DNA from: Dugong dugon
Lineage: Eukaryota; Chordata; Mammalia; Sirenia; Dugongidae
Direction: 5' to 3'
NCBI GenBank assembly: GCA_030035585.1
Contig: CM057468.1
Coordinates: forward strand, 52,510,145-52,574,144
Length of the DNA stretch: 64,000 nt
Shown piece after piece: positions 1 through 9,999 of the stretch. Position 1 is the first letter of the stretch; each line of letters starts with the position of its first letter. A program made the position numbers and the translations under genes. Below the pieces are notes generated by a model. It saw only the letters and a list, made by a program, of their open reading frames with translations. It searched no databases and had not been told where the DNA came from.

Positions 1-256
1 TTGTTAGGTACGATCAAGTTGGTTCTGACTCATAGTGAGTATCCTCTGTACAACAGAACAAAACACTGCCCAGTACCATGCCATTCTCATGATCACTGTT
101 ATGTTTGAGCCCATTGTTGTAGGCACTGTGTCAATCCATCTCATTGAGGTTCTTCCTCTTTTTCACTGACCCTCTATTTTACCAAGCATGATGTCCTTCT
201 CCAGGGACTGATCCCGCCTGATAACATGTCCAAAGTAAGTGAGTGAGTGCCTTCTG
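1..256 (-). repeat. RTE (BovB-like) LINE 3' fragment
   Basis: Antisense copy of the RTE 3' region. It matches the element seen again at 50018-50770 (caacagaacaaaacactgcc, then the stretch ending in catgatgtccttctccaggg). The left window edge cuts it. No open reading frame remains. Confidence 0.75.
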
Positions 257-560
257 ATCATTTGATACTTTGTCAGTTCATTAATTAGTCAAATGCCTAC
301 ACATTTACACATCTAACGAATACAAAAGTTTTAAAAATTTCAGATTTTTTATATTTTAAAATATTGTTTTCCAATAAATTTTCAGTATCATAACTTTGCA
401 CTTCACCACATTAAAATCTTTGAACCCCACCTATCTCATCATGATGTGGTTTAATTGTACTTAAAAATTTGTTTTCATTTTTTATATTTTCTTTAAAATT
501 TAAATACTTTCCTGCCTTCTTCCTTCTTTATTATTTCCTTTTGTTCTTTTTATCCTTTCA
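257..560. other. Unassigned AT-rich DNA
   Basis: AT-rich single-copy-looking sequence with no recognisable gene or repeat; the short ORF beginning at 469 is T-rich and has no protein-like features. Confidence 0.4.
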
Positions 561-690
561 TTCACTAAACATTTATTATGTCCCAGGCACTGTGCGAGGC
601 ACTGTCCTTAAGGAACTTGTGGTTTCAGCGGGGTGGATGTTGGGGAGAGCATTAGCTAGTTTGTTGGAGTTTGATAGCACAAAGGTCTGT
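561..690 (+). repeat. Ancient mammalian interspersed repeat fragment
   Basis: The segment reading tttattatgtcccaggcact followed by a gcgaggcactg repeat resembles the 5' part of an old mammalian repeat also seen at 62723-63185. The family name cannot be settled by eye. Confidence 0.35.
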
Positions 691-764
691 AGGAGCAAAG
701 AGAAGGTGACCTAACCCCATCTCTTCTTCTCTCCCTGCCTAGAATATATAACACTAACCTTTAT

Positions 765-1145
765 TTTATTTTTTAATTTTATTGCGCTTTTGTGCTTTAG
801 GTGAAAGTTTACAGCACAAATTATTTTCTCATTCAAAAATTTATACAGAAATTGTTTTGTGACATTGGTTACAATCCCCACAATGTGACATCACTCTCCC
901 CCTTTTCACTCTGGGTTCCCTGTGTCCATTTGTCCAGTTTTCCTGTCTCTTCCTGTCTTCTCATCTTGCCTTTGGGCAGGAGTTGCCCACTGGGTCTTGT
1001 ATACTCGACTGAACTAAAAAGCACGTTCCTCACGTGTGTTACCATTTGTTATAGGCCTGTCTAATCTTTGGCTGAAAAGTGGGGCTTCAGTTGTGGCTTC
1101 AATTCTGACTTAGCAGGGTGTCTGGGGAACACTAACTTTTAGATT
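765..1145 (-). repeat. L1 3' UTR fragment
   Basis: The sequence (tttaggtgaaagtttacagc, then a cytosine-rich stretch and a tctaatctttggctgaa segment) matches the 3' UTR of the full-length minus-strand L1 at 24679-25060, so this is a 3' end of the same L1 lineage. The polyA end faces left. Confidence 0.7.
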
Positions 1146-1445
1146 TTCCATTTTCACTCAAAAGTCCCATTTTTCATGAGTACCTTACCCTAAACGAGTT
1201 ACTTGATTTTTCCCCTTTACTATCATTATCAAAAAACTTTCATGAATCACTTGAGTTGTTTGCTATCGTCTCAAGCTGTCATCTGCTCATCTCCTTGATG
1301 AGCACTTACCCAGACTGTTTGAGGTTGTTGATGTCTAGAATTCCTACTCCTGCTGTCTTCTTGGGGTGCCTTAGTGACCATGTAGTGGAGCTTTCTAATC
1401 CTTCATTCTCTTGGGGACTTCCTCAATCCCAATGACCTTCACCTC
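1146..1445. other. Unassigned sequence
   Basis: No ORF, RNA gene or repeat that I can name. It may continue the L1 3' UTR to the left, but the match fades. Confidence 0.3.
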
Positions 1446-1853
1446 TGTCTTAGTTATCTAGTACAGCTATAACAGAAATACCACAAGTGGATGGCTTTAA
1501 CAAACAGCAATTTATTTTCTCACAGTTTATGAGGCTAGAAGTTGGAATGCAGGGTACCAGCTCTAGGGCTTTCTCTCTCTGTCAGCTTTAGGGGAAGGTC
1601 TTTGTCTCTTCAGCTTCTGTTTTCCTGGTTCCTTGGAGATCTCCATGTGGTTTGGCATCTATCTTTCCCCATCTGGGTTTACTTAATCTGTCCATTTTAT
1701 ATCTTGTAAGAGATTGACTCAAGACACACCCCACACTAATCCTGCCTCATTATCATAACACAGACAATCCATTCCCAGATGGGATTATAACCACAGGCAT
1801 AGAGGTTAGGATTTACAATACATATTTCTGGGGGACACAATTCAATCCATAGG
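1446..1853 (-). mobile_element. Solo MaLR-like LTR
   Basis: Antisense LTR beginning tgtcttagttatctag, with the inner motif ataccacaagtggatggctt and closing at gacacaattcaatcca. The plus-strand copy at 23574-24083 shows the complete layout. Six related copies lie in this window. No internal retroviral sequence is attached. Confidence 0.7.
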
Positions 1854-2118
1854 AACTTCCTTTCCATTTTAACCTTTCACACAACCGGCCCCATCTTAGA
1901 CTTTACGATCCAGCAGAGCTGCTTCATCCATGAGGTCTTAAAGGCTAACACTCATCCTGATCACCGCTTCAGATCTCCCTGCCCTGTTACTCCCTTTTTC
2001 ATTACATCAGCTCTTGGATCTCACTGGGCTCCATTCCTTCCACTTCCCTGGTTTTCAAGTGGCTCAGTCCTCTTCCGATTTCAGTTTCATTCCTGGGCAA
2101 TATAGACCCTATCTTGTA

Positions 2119-2119
<1 letters not shown>
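1854..2119. other. Unassigned sequence
   Basis: No gene or repeat recognised. Confidence 0.3.

Positions 2120-2149
<30 letters not shown>
2120..2149. repeat. (TG)n microsatellite
   Basis: Uninterrupted run of TG dinucleotides directly readable in the sequence. Confidence 0.95.
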
Positions 2150-2152
<3 letters not shown>

Positions 2153-2201
2153 AGGAGGAATGTAATATGTATTTTATTTTAGATTACCTATTTTTATTGA
2201 T

Positions 2202-2352
2202 GGAGCCCTGATGGTGCAGTGGTTTGAGCTATGGCTGCTAACCAAAAGGTCAGCAACTCGAATCCACCAGCCACTCCTTGGAAACTCTATGGGGCAGTTC
2301 TACTGTGTCCCATAGGGTCACTATGAGTTGGAATAGACTGGACAGTCACAGG
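2202..2352 (+). mobile_element. AfroSINE, short form
   Basis: tRNA-derived SINE. It starts ggagccctgatggtgcagtg, contains the box-B-like stretch gcaactcgaatccacc, and ends in a cactatgagttggaat segment that resembles the RTE 3' end. Presumably mobilised by RTE machinery (inference). Some decay: agtggtt is followed by tgagct where other copies have aagagct. Confidence 0.9.
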
Positions 2353-2354
2353 TT

Positions 2355-2640
2355 TGATTTTTTATTTTTATTGATATAGAATTTACATATAGTAAAGTGT
2401 ACAAATCTTAGATGTATAGCCTGAAGAATTTTTGCATATGTATCACCTACGTAATCACCAACCGTATCAAGATACAGAACATTTCCATTACCCATAGAGT
2501 TCTATTGGGCTCCTTTCTAACGAATAATCATCCTCCAAAGGTAACCACTATCATGATGTCAAATCACCAGAGATTAGTTTTACCCATTCTTGGAATTCTT
2601 GTGAATGGAAAAACCTCTGCTTTGTAGACATCAAGATTTA
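2355..2640 (-). repeat. Old L1 3' UTR fragment
   Basis: Antisense L1 3' UTR pattern (ttattgatatagaatttaca, then aaccgtatcaagatacagaa and ggtaaccactatcatgatg). Provirus ERV-A lies about 60 bp to its right. Confidence 0.6.
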
Positions 2641-2700
2641 AATGAATTAGCAAGCTATTGGTCACCACATGGTGGGAATTAGGGTTATAGAGTGCCCCAT

Positions 2701-3200
2701 TGTTACCGCGATAACATGGATTGGAGCCGCCTGCTGCAATAGCCAATTCTGAGACAGGGGTGAGGTGAGCAGCAAGATGTTTATTATATATCGATATAGA
2801 GGAGACAGAGGGGAATAGATTCCTCCAAAAAACCCATTTCCTCCACTGGAGATCGGCTGAAGTCTTTTATGGGGCAGGATTATGGATCTTTTGTGGTAGT
2901 TTCCCCTTGAGGTGATGATGTCTTAGATGAGTTAACCTTCTACTAGTCTTCTTAGAGGTTATCGGGTGACATCTTTGGGGATTATCTGGCGACATTCTGC
3001 TTTTTTTGTCGCAAGATGGGTGCTTTGTTTGGTTTTTCATTCTTAGATCATTATCACTTGTTTTCCACCCTCCAGGGAGGAAATCAGTTAATCTTAAACC
3101 TTTTTGTAGAGACTAGAATGGGAGGGAAAAATCATGAGACAATGTGGCGGTTAGCAATGGGGAGTAAATAATAGTGAGCCAGGCCTATGCAGCCTCTCCA
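2701..3200 (-). repeat. ERV-A 3' LTR
   Basis: 500-bp LTR, TGGAGAGG...GGTAACA on the minus strand. A TATA-like CATAAAAGAC (about 2861-2871) and a polyadenylation signal AATAAA (2780-2785, minus) are visible. The paired LTR at 10000-10470 has AATAAG at the same place. Relative to its partner it carries an extra tract near 2957-3005 that looks like a short internal duplication (ttatcgggtgacat / ttatctggcgacat). Confidence 0.9.
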
Positions 3201-3211
3201 ATCCCCCTTTT
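3201..3211 (-). promoter_or_regulatory. ERV-A polypurine tract
   Basis: Minus strand reads AAAAGGGGGAT directly against the LTR start, the position and composition expected for the plus-strand DNA primer site. Confidence 0.85.
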
Positions 3212-3252
3212 ATTGGAAGTTTCTCAATCTTGGGAAACGGCATCGCTTCTTT

Positions 3253-3270
3253 TCTGGCTACTTCCTGCTG
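3253..3270 (-). other. Shared env 3'-end tag
   Basis: These 18 bases are identical to 16820-16837 in ERV-B, where they encode QQEVAR at the end of the env tail. They show that the extreme 3' end of an env gene survives in ERV-A downstream of the Ig-like ORF. Confidence 0.7.
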
Positions 3271-3311
3271 GTTAGGGGCATCTGCTAGGGTGAGAAACCT
3301 CCTGATATCGA

Positions 3312-3725
3312 CTAGGGGCTATAGGCGGGGAGGGTGAGGGGTGAGTTAGAGCTGAAATCAGCTGCATCCCAGTGAATTAGATGATGTGTATCCCCAGAGC
3401 CTGGAAGAGGGGTGTCTCGAGTTACCAGGGTAAAAATTTCTCTCACCTTAAGGGTTTTTGTAGTTCTTCCTGTCAATATTTTCATAAAACAGGGAACACA
3501 AAAACATACTAGAATAACCACTATTCTTAAGGTTCCTCTTTCAGGCTCTTTTATGGCCCACTTAACTGGACCTACTGGAGTTCGGGTTGAGACTACACAC
3601 AGAAGGGTCAGAGTGTCCCCAGCTTGCAGGGTCAATGTCCCCTTTGCCTGTAGGATCACCGGCACATTTTCTGTCTAGGTCTCCTGGAAAATCAGAAAGA
3701 TAGAGGGAAACAAGGTCAAAATCAT
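3312..3725 (-). pseudogene. Ig V-set (SIRP-like) ORF in the env position of ERV-A
   Basis: Seen: an ATG at 3725-3723 overlaps the pol stop TGA (3724-3722) by four bases. About 14 mostly hydrophobic codons follow, resembling a signal peptide, then an in-frame TAG at 3677-3675, then an open frame to a stop just left of 3312. After the TAG the frame encodes AGDTLTLLC, then 12 residues, then the Trp of PVGPVKW. The Cys-to-Trp spacing and the PVGP turn match the first half of SIRP V domains. The second V-set Cys (YxC motif) is not found. A hydrophobic segment with LVCFCVPCF follows and resembles the env membrane anchor of ERV-B (LLCLILPCL), then a basic tail. Known: SIRP proteins are Ig receptors, SIRP-alpha binding CD47. 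Inferred: a membrane-anchored or secreted decoy made in place of env. Alternatives: a chance match, or Ig-like residues from another family. The SIRP resemblance of the B-C strand region seems solid; function is unknown. Confidence 0.6.
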
Positions 3726-4720
3726 TGTGCTGTAGGCTTCTTGAACTTGTATTTCAGGCCCTGAATTGGAGTACAAGAGTACGGTGGCTCTTCGTTTTCT
3801 GCTTCTTTCTCTTCTTCTGGTGGGGCTGCTTTTACTCCGGAGTGATGCACCCACTCAGCTGCTCTTGTTAATTTCAGAGAGAGGGTGGTCAGGAGAATTT
3901 TAAAAGGTCCCTCTCACTGAGGGGCCAGTTGCTCTTCTGGGGGTTGATTCCTCCAGGCCTTCAACAGGACCCGATCTCTGATCTCTGGGTTGGAACCTGT
4001 GGAGGGGAGTGTCAGAAGGAACAACAAACGAGAAGAAGCATACTGATTAACGGTGTTTATGACAGCTCTCAGAGAATGGACCCAGTCTCTTTTCTCTACC
4101 TCGGTCATCACTGAGGTGGGGAAAGTTGACTTTTTCAGGAATGGTCTCTCATGTATTAATTTGTAACGGCTCAATCTGAGCCCACTTTAAGGGGCTACCT
4201 GGATTCTGAGCAGGGCAATGGGGAGAACTTGTATCTAAGTGGAGCTCGTCTCCGGGCAAAGTTTCACCAAGGACTTTTTCAGAGTTCATCTTTTTGGTCT
4301 CTCCAGTTGATTGTGGTCTCTAAGCTGAGTGTACTTTCCAATTTATATCTAAAACCTTGTTGACTTCTTGGGTGACTGTTGTCATAAAAGCTCCCCTGTT
4401 GTCACTCTGTACTGAGACTGGAAGATCAAAACAGGGTATGATTTCTTTGAGTAATACCTTGGTCACTTCTTGGGCTCATTCAGTTCGACAAAAGAAAGCC
4501 GCTACCCACCCTGAGTAGGTGTCCACAAAAATCAGCAGATATTTAAAATTTCCAGGTGTCTGGAGCATTATACCACTGCCACCTAAAGGGGATCATTGAT
4601 TGCCTTCAGGGCTCTAGGATTTCTGGTACATGTTTTATTTCTTTGCTGGCAGATTCAGAAGTCCCCTTTTTCCTACAAGGCACCATATGAGTGAAGGACA
4701 AGATGGGCATATTTATTATC
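3722..4720 (-). pseudogene. ERV-A integrase remnant (3' end of pol)
   Basis: Retroviral integrase joins the viral cDNA to host DNA. The catalytic core is readable: YLLIFVDTYSGWVAAF (first Asp) near 4480-4540, VQSDNRGAF (second Asp) near 4385-4415, and a RPQSTGE...NSE stretch (Glu region) near 4280-4325. The C-terminal part (RDRVLLKAWRN near 3960; EWVHHSGVK near 3845) precedes a stop TGA at 3724-3722. In-frame stops and frame changes break the gene, so no functional enzyme is expected. The four-base overlap of its stop with the next ATG retains the compact pol-env style of junction. Confidence 0.85.
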
Positions 4721-5720
4721 AGTATGTACAGTTATACGTCTTCTTATTCCTAGTCACAGGGCCCGCCTGAGGACTATGAGTTCAGCCTTTTGAGCTGAAG
4801 TGCCAGCAGGAAATGGAGCTGCCTCTAAGACCTCAGTTCGTGTCACCACCGCATATCCTGCCTTGTGGCATCCTTCATATTGAAAGCTACTGCCATCTGT
4901 ACACATTTCTATCTCTGGGTCAGTCAAGGGAACATCTGAGAGATCTGCTCTGCTAGAATAAACTTCTTCAATTATCTCTAGGCAGTCATGTACAGGGGCA
5001 TCTTCTGAAATAGGCAGCAATGTGGTTGGGATTGAGGGAGGAGACAGCCTTCAGAACCACATCTGAGTTGTCTAACAAGATTGTCTGACATTTTCTCAGC
5101 CGTCCTGCCATGAGCCAAAAAGACCCCCCTTTTATTATGTGGTATGTTTACCGTTACCTTTTGTCCAAGGGTGAATTTCTTGGCCTCCTGTAACAAGTCA
5201 TATGTTGCAGCCACCGCTGGAAGACAAGGGGGCCATCTCCAGGCTGTGTTGTCCAGCTGTTTTGAAAAGTAGGCCACTGGTCGCCTGGCTGGTCCCAGGG
5301 TTTGAGTTAGTACCCCCACAGCAATTCCCTGTCTTAATATCAGTCCTTTCACTGGCAAATAGAGGCTGAGACTCAGGGTGTAGAGGAATACAAAAGAAGG
5401 CATCTTCTACGTCTAGTACTGAAAACCAAGCACATTGTCTGGGTATAGTAACCAAGAGAATATATGGGTTTGGCACAATCGGATGAATGTCCTCTACAAT
5501 TTGGTTGATTTTTCTTAGGTCTTGAACAGACCAATATTCTCTTGTCCCTGGTTTCAACACCGGTACGAGACGGGTGTTGTACAGAAACTGGCAAAATTTT
5601 AAAAGTCCGGTTTTTATGTATCGATGCACCAATGGTGTGATCTGTTCTAAAGCTTCCTTGCAGAGGGAATATTGTCTCTGGTTTATAATAGGTGCTCTAG
5701 GTTTTAAAGTAATTTAAACC
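4721..5720 (-). pseudogene. ERV-A reverse transcriptase / RNase H remnant
   Basis: Gammaretrovirus-like RT fingers (VPVLKPGTREYWSVQDLR) and palm motif A (FSVLDVEDAFFCIPLHP) are visible between 5400 and 5632. The reading then passes, near 5330-5375, into the connection region (GVLTQTLGPARRPVAYFSKQ) and RNase H (CTDGSS, near 4900). The stretch that should carry the YxDD motif C is absent, so a deletion removed the polymerase active site. The pieces lie in different frames. The connection sequence resembles ERV-B closely (EEVYSxRxDLSDxPLT in both), which places the two in one lineage. Confidence 0.85.
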
Positions 5721-6560
5721 AGTGCGGCTGACTGGGCTCATCTAGGCCTTTCTTATGCCCAGACTTCTGGATTCACCTTTTGTTGAATATGGAAAGGGAT
5801 GCCAATACGTGCGTGTCACTATTTCTTCTTGCTATAGTCTTGCCTGCAAGGCACATGCATTTTCAGGTGGGATCTGTAGAAAATGGCAAGGGACAACTCT
5901 GCCATCTTATTTGGGTTACTCAGATATGGAGGACTGTGACTGTTTTAATTATACAAGTCGGAGGTAGAGAAAGGAGTATGTACTAACAGTGTTCCTCCTT
6001 CGGCTGGAATTTTTCTCAGAGGAAATTGCCCTGCCCGAGCCCCAGCAGTACCCTCACCCAAAACAGTACCCCGACGGGTGTGTGTAGGTGGTGAAGACCA
6101 TACCTGATGAAGTCGGACTGTTACTTCCCGATTCTCTTCCTTCGTCTGTTTCTCTCAAGCTGGCCGGACTAGAATCAGGCTCAGCCGTTTCTGTGTGGGA
6201 CTCTGCCGCCATTCTTTGACCTGACCTGTCTGCTTCCATCTCACCCTCCCTATGTGGCGGGCGGGGGTGGGGGGAGCCGAAGCAGTTAACGGGGCTATTC
6301 TTTCTAAGAGGGGACCCTCTGGTTAGGATTCAGGAAGCACTTCTGTCTTCAGCTTTTCCTGGAAAAGAACCTGGTTAGAGGGATGTAAAGTTTGATAGAG
6401 AGACATGAACGCTTGAATGTAGGGAACCTTGTCTCAGTTTTCTTACAAAACAAGTCAAGCTGAAAAATCGTGCCTTAACCCAAGACCCATTTTGGAGACA
6501 ATGTTTCTGGTCCCCCAGCTGGTATTGGGGCCATACATTGTTGCATAAGCATATCATTCT
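5721..6560 (-). pseudogene. ERV-A gag remnant (matrix and p12-like region)
   Basis: The minus strand carries a matrix-like motif (NNVWPQYQLGDQ, about 6510-6545; ERV-B has WPQYRLG near 23230) followed by a Ser/Pro/Glu-rich stretch (6054-6239). No major homology region or CCHC zinc knuckle is present between here and RT, so most of capsid, nucleocapsid and protease has been deleted. Stops interrupt the frame. The assignment rests on position and the shared matrix motif. Confidence 0.6.
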
Positions 6561-9500
6561 CTTTCTTTTCCTAGGCTCATAGCTATACCTCCTCCAGTTT
6601 GTTAGAATGCAGCCTAGAGATTTGGCTGGGATAGATGGGCCTCTCCCCCATGATAGGTGTTTGTTTATGCATAAGCAGCATCAGTAACTGCTTTTCATGT
6701 GCCTCAACAGCAACTACATGTTGCAAAACCTCAGACTGAGTATTAATATAAATATAGCAGCATTTATCTATTTAGGCACAAACTGTTTCTTGAGAGACCA
6801 ACAGGAAAGGCTAATACCACTCTGTTTTGTAAAATCATAGCTCAAATTTCAGACACTTCTCTGGTTATGATAGTTACAACTTTGCTAAGTTTACTAAGAG
6901 AACTTCTAATTCAAGAGTTACTGTAGGAGAAAAGAAAATGCTTTCTTATATCCAGAAAACAGGACTTTAAAACATCCTTTCGTTTACTCGGTCTTATGTA
7001 GTTAATTTCTGTTCCACGTGACTCTGCAGCAGTCGCAGTGTGTGTCCCACAAGCGTTCTGGAAATTCTGATGGAGTCTAGTCACAGGCCTTTCAGCAAGT
7101 CCAACATAGTCCATCTTTTTGCTGAGATATTTTGGTCAGTAAACCAGCAAAGTAAAAACTTACCCGCAGATGACAAAACTTAATATGGCCATGGTTAGCT
7201 GATAAAAATAACACTCTTAATAGTGAAAGACCTGATGGAAGTTAATTACAAGTGCAACGTAAAGGCCAAATAAAACCAATTTTAAAAAAAAACTTTAGAT
7301 AAAAATATTTCCAAATATAATCACTAACCATATTCACAGAGCTTCAGATGTAATACATAATAATTTTGAGACAAAATACCATATAATCAGGATATACCAA
7401 AAATATACCAAGATTATCAAATCTCTAAATACCTGAATTGTAATAAAAAAAAATTCATAGGTAAATGATGTGAATTCTCTAATCAAACCATTGGCTTTGA
7501 TGATGTTAGATTCAAAAAGATAAAGCTGCAACCAAGTTAGCAATAAGGGAATGATAATCTTATAGGCCACTGTGAAACAATACTTAAGTTATTTAACCAA
7601 AGATCTTAAAGTAAAAACCTTAGCTTTCTTTTTTAAAAGCCATGTGGCTTAGTATTCAGACTCAGGAATCTTAATTCTAACAAGAGGCTACAACTTCATC
7701 TTCCGGGCAGATTACACAATAAATTAACCCTTTAACTCAGAAATTAAGGAAAACTTTTATTTTAACATCGAGAAACCCAATTCTTTGTTTTATATGTCAC
7801 TTAACATTAAAACTCCTAAAAATCTCATAAATTAAACCAGTAAACTTTAGTCAGATAAAACTTGAAAAAGCAAAAGTATATAAACTTAAATTATGACAAA
7901 TATCTATTAACTTAATAATATCAATAAGTTACCCAAAATGTTGAAATTATTTTAAGCCTATATATCATAAAACGTTTAACTGTTGCTGAAAGGAAAGTCT
8001 ATTAAAAGATTTTGTCCAACTTTTACTACTTCTCATATTTTTCCCAATCTAATTTTAGCCCTTAAAGATTGTATCAGCTGGCCTTGGAAATCACAAAGTC
8101 TCTCTGCTCAGTTGACCAATTCATTGATATGGATATAACCTTAAGTGTCTGGCTACTGCTAGAAACATTTTTCCAGGCCACTTCAGGTGTGTCTCATTGT
8201 GATTTCTATTTTTTTTTTTTTTTTTTTTGACTTCTTAAAGTTCTCCTATAATAGAACTTGTTTAGTTTTAGGAGTAGGATCTACCCAATTTCTGATAACT
8301 ATAGCAAAGCAGCAATTTTTCTTATCTTTTGTCTTAAAAGAGTCTCCACCTAGCTGGAAAGGGTCTTTCAAAAGCTTCCCTGAAGCTACATCACCTTGGA
8401 GACTGGAAGCTGGGGAGGCCTGATTGTGCCCCGCCTTCACTCTCTTGACTCAGGGACATTTACATATGTTTAGGTTGAGGGAGGCATTTTGAAAGGCTAT
8501 CTACCCAGTAAACAGCAAAGCTCTTTAGCAATTTTGTAAATGAATTCAACAATTCTTGGTTAGCAAGACTGGGGCGTCATCCCAGTTCGTTTACATACAT
8601 TTAAATTGACCTAGGAATTTAAGGACAGGAGATAACTAATTTCTTTTTTACTGTTCTGGAACTGCTACTTTTACTTTAAGACAAAACTATCCTTTTTCCT
8701 TAAATAAAACACATTTCATATCTAGCTTAAGATACTTAGAAAGATTTCACTTTTAAGATTGACATAGTATAAAACATAAAGATCTTAGTGTACTTCTCAA
8801 ATAGACCAAATTATATCAAAGTTTCTCCAAGTAGCTTTTTTTAAAAAATCAAAATCATAAGACAGACACAAGATGCAGTTTTTTCTGGATGAAGAAAGAA
8901 CTGAGGTTCTGTGACTAGCCTTACAAAATACAGCAATTCTTAGCCATAGCCACCAATTTAATACATGACAAACTCAGACACAATGCTCTAGACCAGAAGC
9001 AAACTCTTAGAACAAAAGGAGACAGAAAGACCACATAAATATGTTCTAGATAAAACTTACTAACTTGCTGGAGCCTCAGATGGAGGAATATTAGACCTCT
9101 TGACAAAACCTGAGCATCAAACCAAGTTCCCTAAGGAAAAAAACACACTACATAAATGAAAGCTCATTTTCCCAAAGTGGCTACTGAAATTCTAAGTTAC
9201 TTCTAGTATACTCAGTTTATAGTGTTTTTAAATATGAACCCCAAACCAGTGAATCAGTAGTAGGGGGGATATCCAGGCTCATTTATCAAAGATGTTAAGC
9301 GATAAGGTTCAAGCTTTTGGTTTCCTTCTTTCTGAAGCTTTCTCTTAATAGCCGAATCAGGGCGCCCAAGTAGATGGTAGAATACTAGTTACACACAGAC
9401 AATGGACAGGACAGACATTGAACCACAGTAAACAAGTGGACAGGACAGACACAAAACCACAGAGAATGAATAAATCCCGCAAGCTGACAGAGATTTTCTC

Positions 9501-9977
9501 AATCCCCTTCAACCTCTCAGATGGCCCTGCTTGCCAGCAGAGGTTATCTTAGAGAATCTCAACCTCCCAGACACGCTTACGAGCATTCACACACCCAGAA
9601 CCAGAACTCTAGAGTCACCAGGAGTCCCTACTGGCAAGCCTACTCATGGGTATGGTTATCTGGGGCTGCCTGTCACCCCAGAAGCCAAGGGCTCAGGTCC
9701 TGCTCCGGAAACCTCGGGCCTGCCCTATCCACCCTGGCCCTGAGGGCCACAAGGAGAGGAGTCGCGGACTCATCTTGGGATCCCTCCTATACAGGTCTTG
9801 CTTTTCTTTCCCCCACCTCTTTTGGCGCAGTTGGGGACCAGCTGTGCCATGACAGACCCAGGTCTGGCCGATAGTCCCCCCAGAGGCAAATGAAACCTCT
9901 CGCGGCCACTTGTCAGGACAGCTGTAGATCAGTCCCAGGCCCTGCCCCGGGGCCGCTGTGTCTCAAGCGGCTTGAGT
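6561..9977 (-). other. ERV-A long pre-gag leader
   Basis: About 3.4 kb between the primer binding site and the first gag-like codons. 6700-9360 is strongly AT-rich and 9480-9970 is GC-richer. No retroviral ORF was found; the ORFs at 7334-7570, 8921-9106 and 9521-9874 show no family features. A run of T at 8210-8228 (A-run on the viral strand) may mark an old retroposed insert. Long untranslated pre-gag regions are known in some class I ERVs, but a captured or inserted foreign segment cannot be excluded. Confidence 0.5.
9403..9470. repeat. 34-bp tandem duplication in the ERV-A leader
   Basis: Two adjacent copies beginning tggacaggacagaca at 9403 and 9437, slightly diverged. Confidence 0.85.
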
Positions 9978-9995
9978 TCCCCGTAGGGGCCACCA
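9978..9995 (-). promoter_or_regulatory. ERV-A primer binding site
   Basis: Minus strand TGGTGGCCCCTACGGGGA starts 4 bases inside the 5' LTR, the usual place for tRNA priming. By eye it is nearest to a tRNA-Trp type site but with several mismatches. It also contains the palindrome CCCCGTAGGGG. Confidence 0.65.
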
Positions 9996-9999
9996 AATT

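Noticed and set aside
2202..2270. tRNA-like head of the AfroSINE as a possible tRNA gene
   Set aside because: Box-like motifs belong to the SINE; the sequence does not form an intact tRNA.
3412..3678. Plus-strand ORF of 88 codons opposite the Ig-like ORF
   Set aside because: Antisense shadow of the retroviral frame; no start context or family features.
9403..9470. Tandem 34-bp units as a CRISPR-like array
   Set aside because: Only two adjacent units without spacers, in a vertebrate ERV leader.
9521..9874. 117-codon plus-strand ORF in the GC-richer ERV-A leader
   Set aside because: Lies antisense to the provirus, overlaps two other frames, and has no domain.
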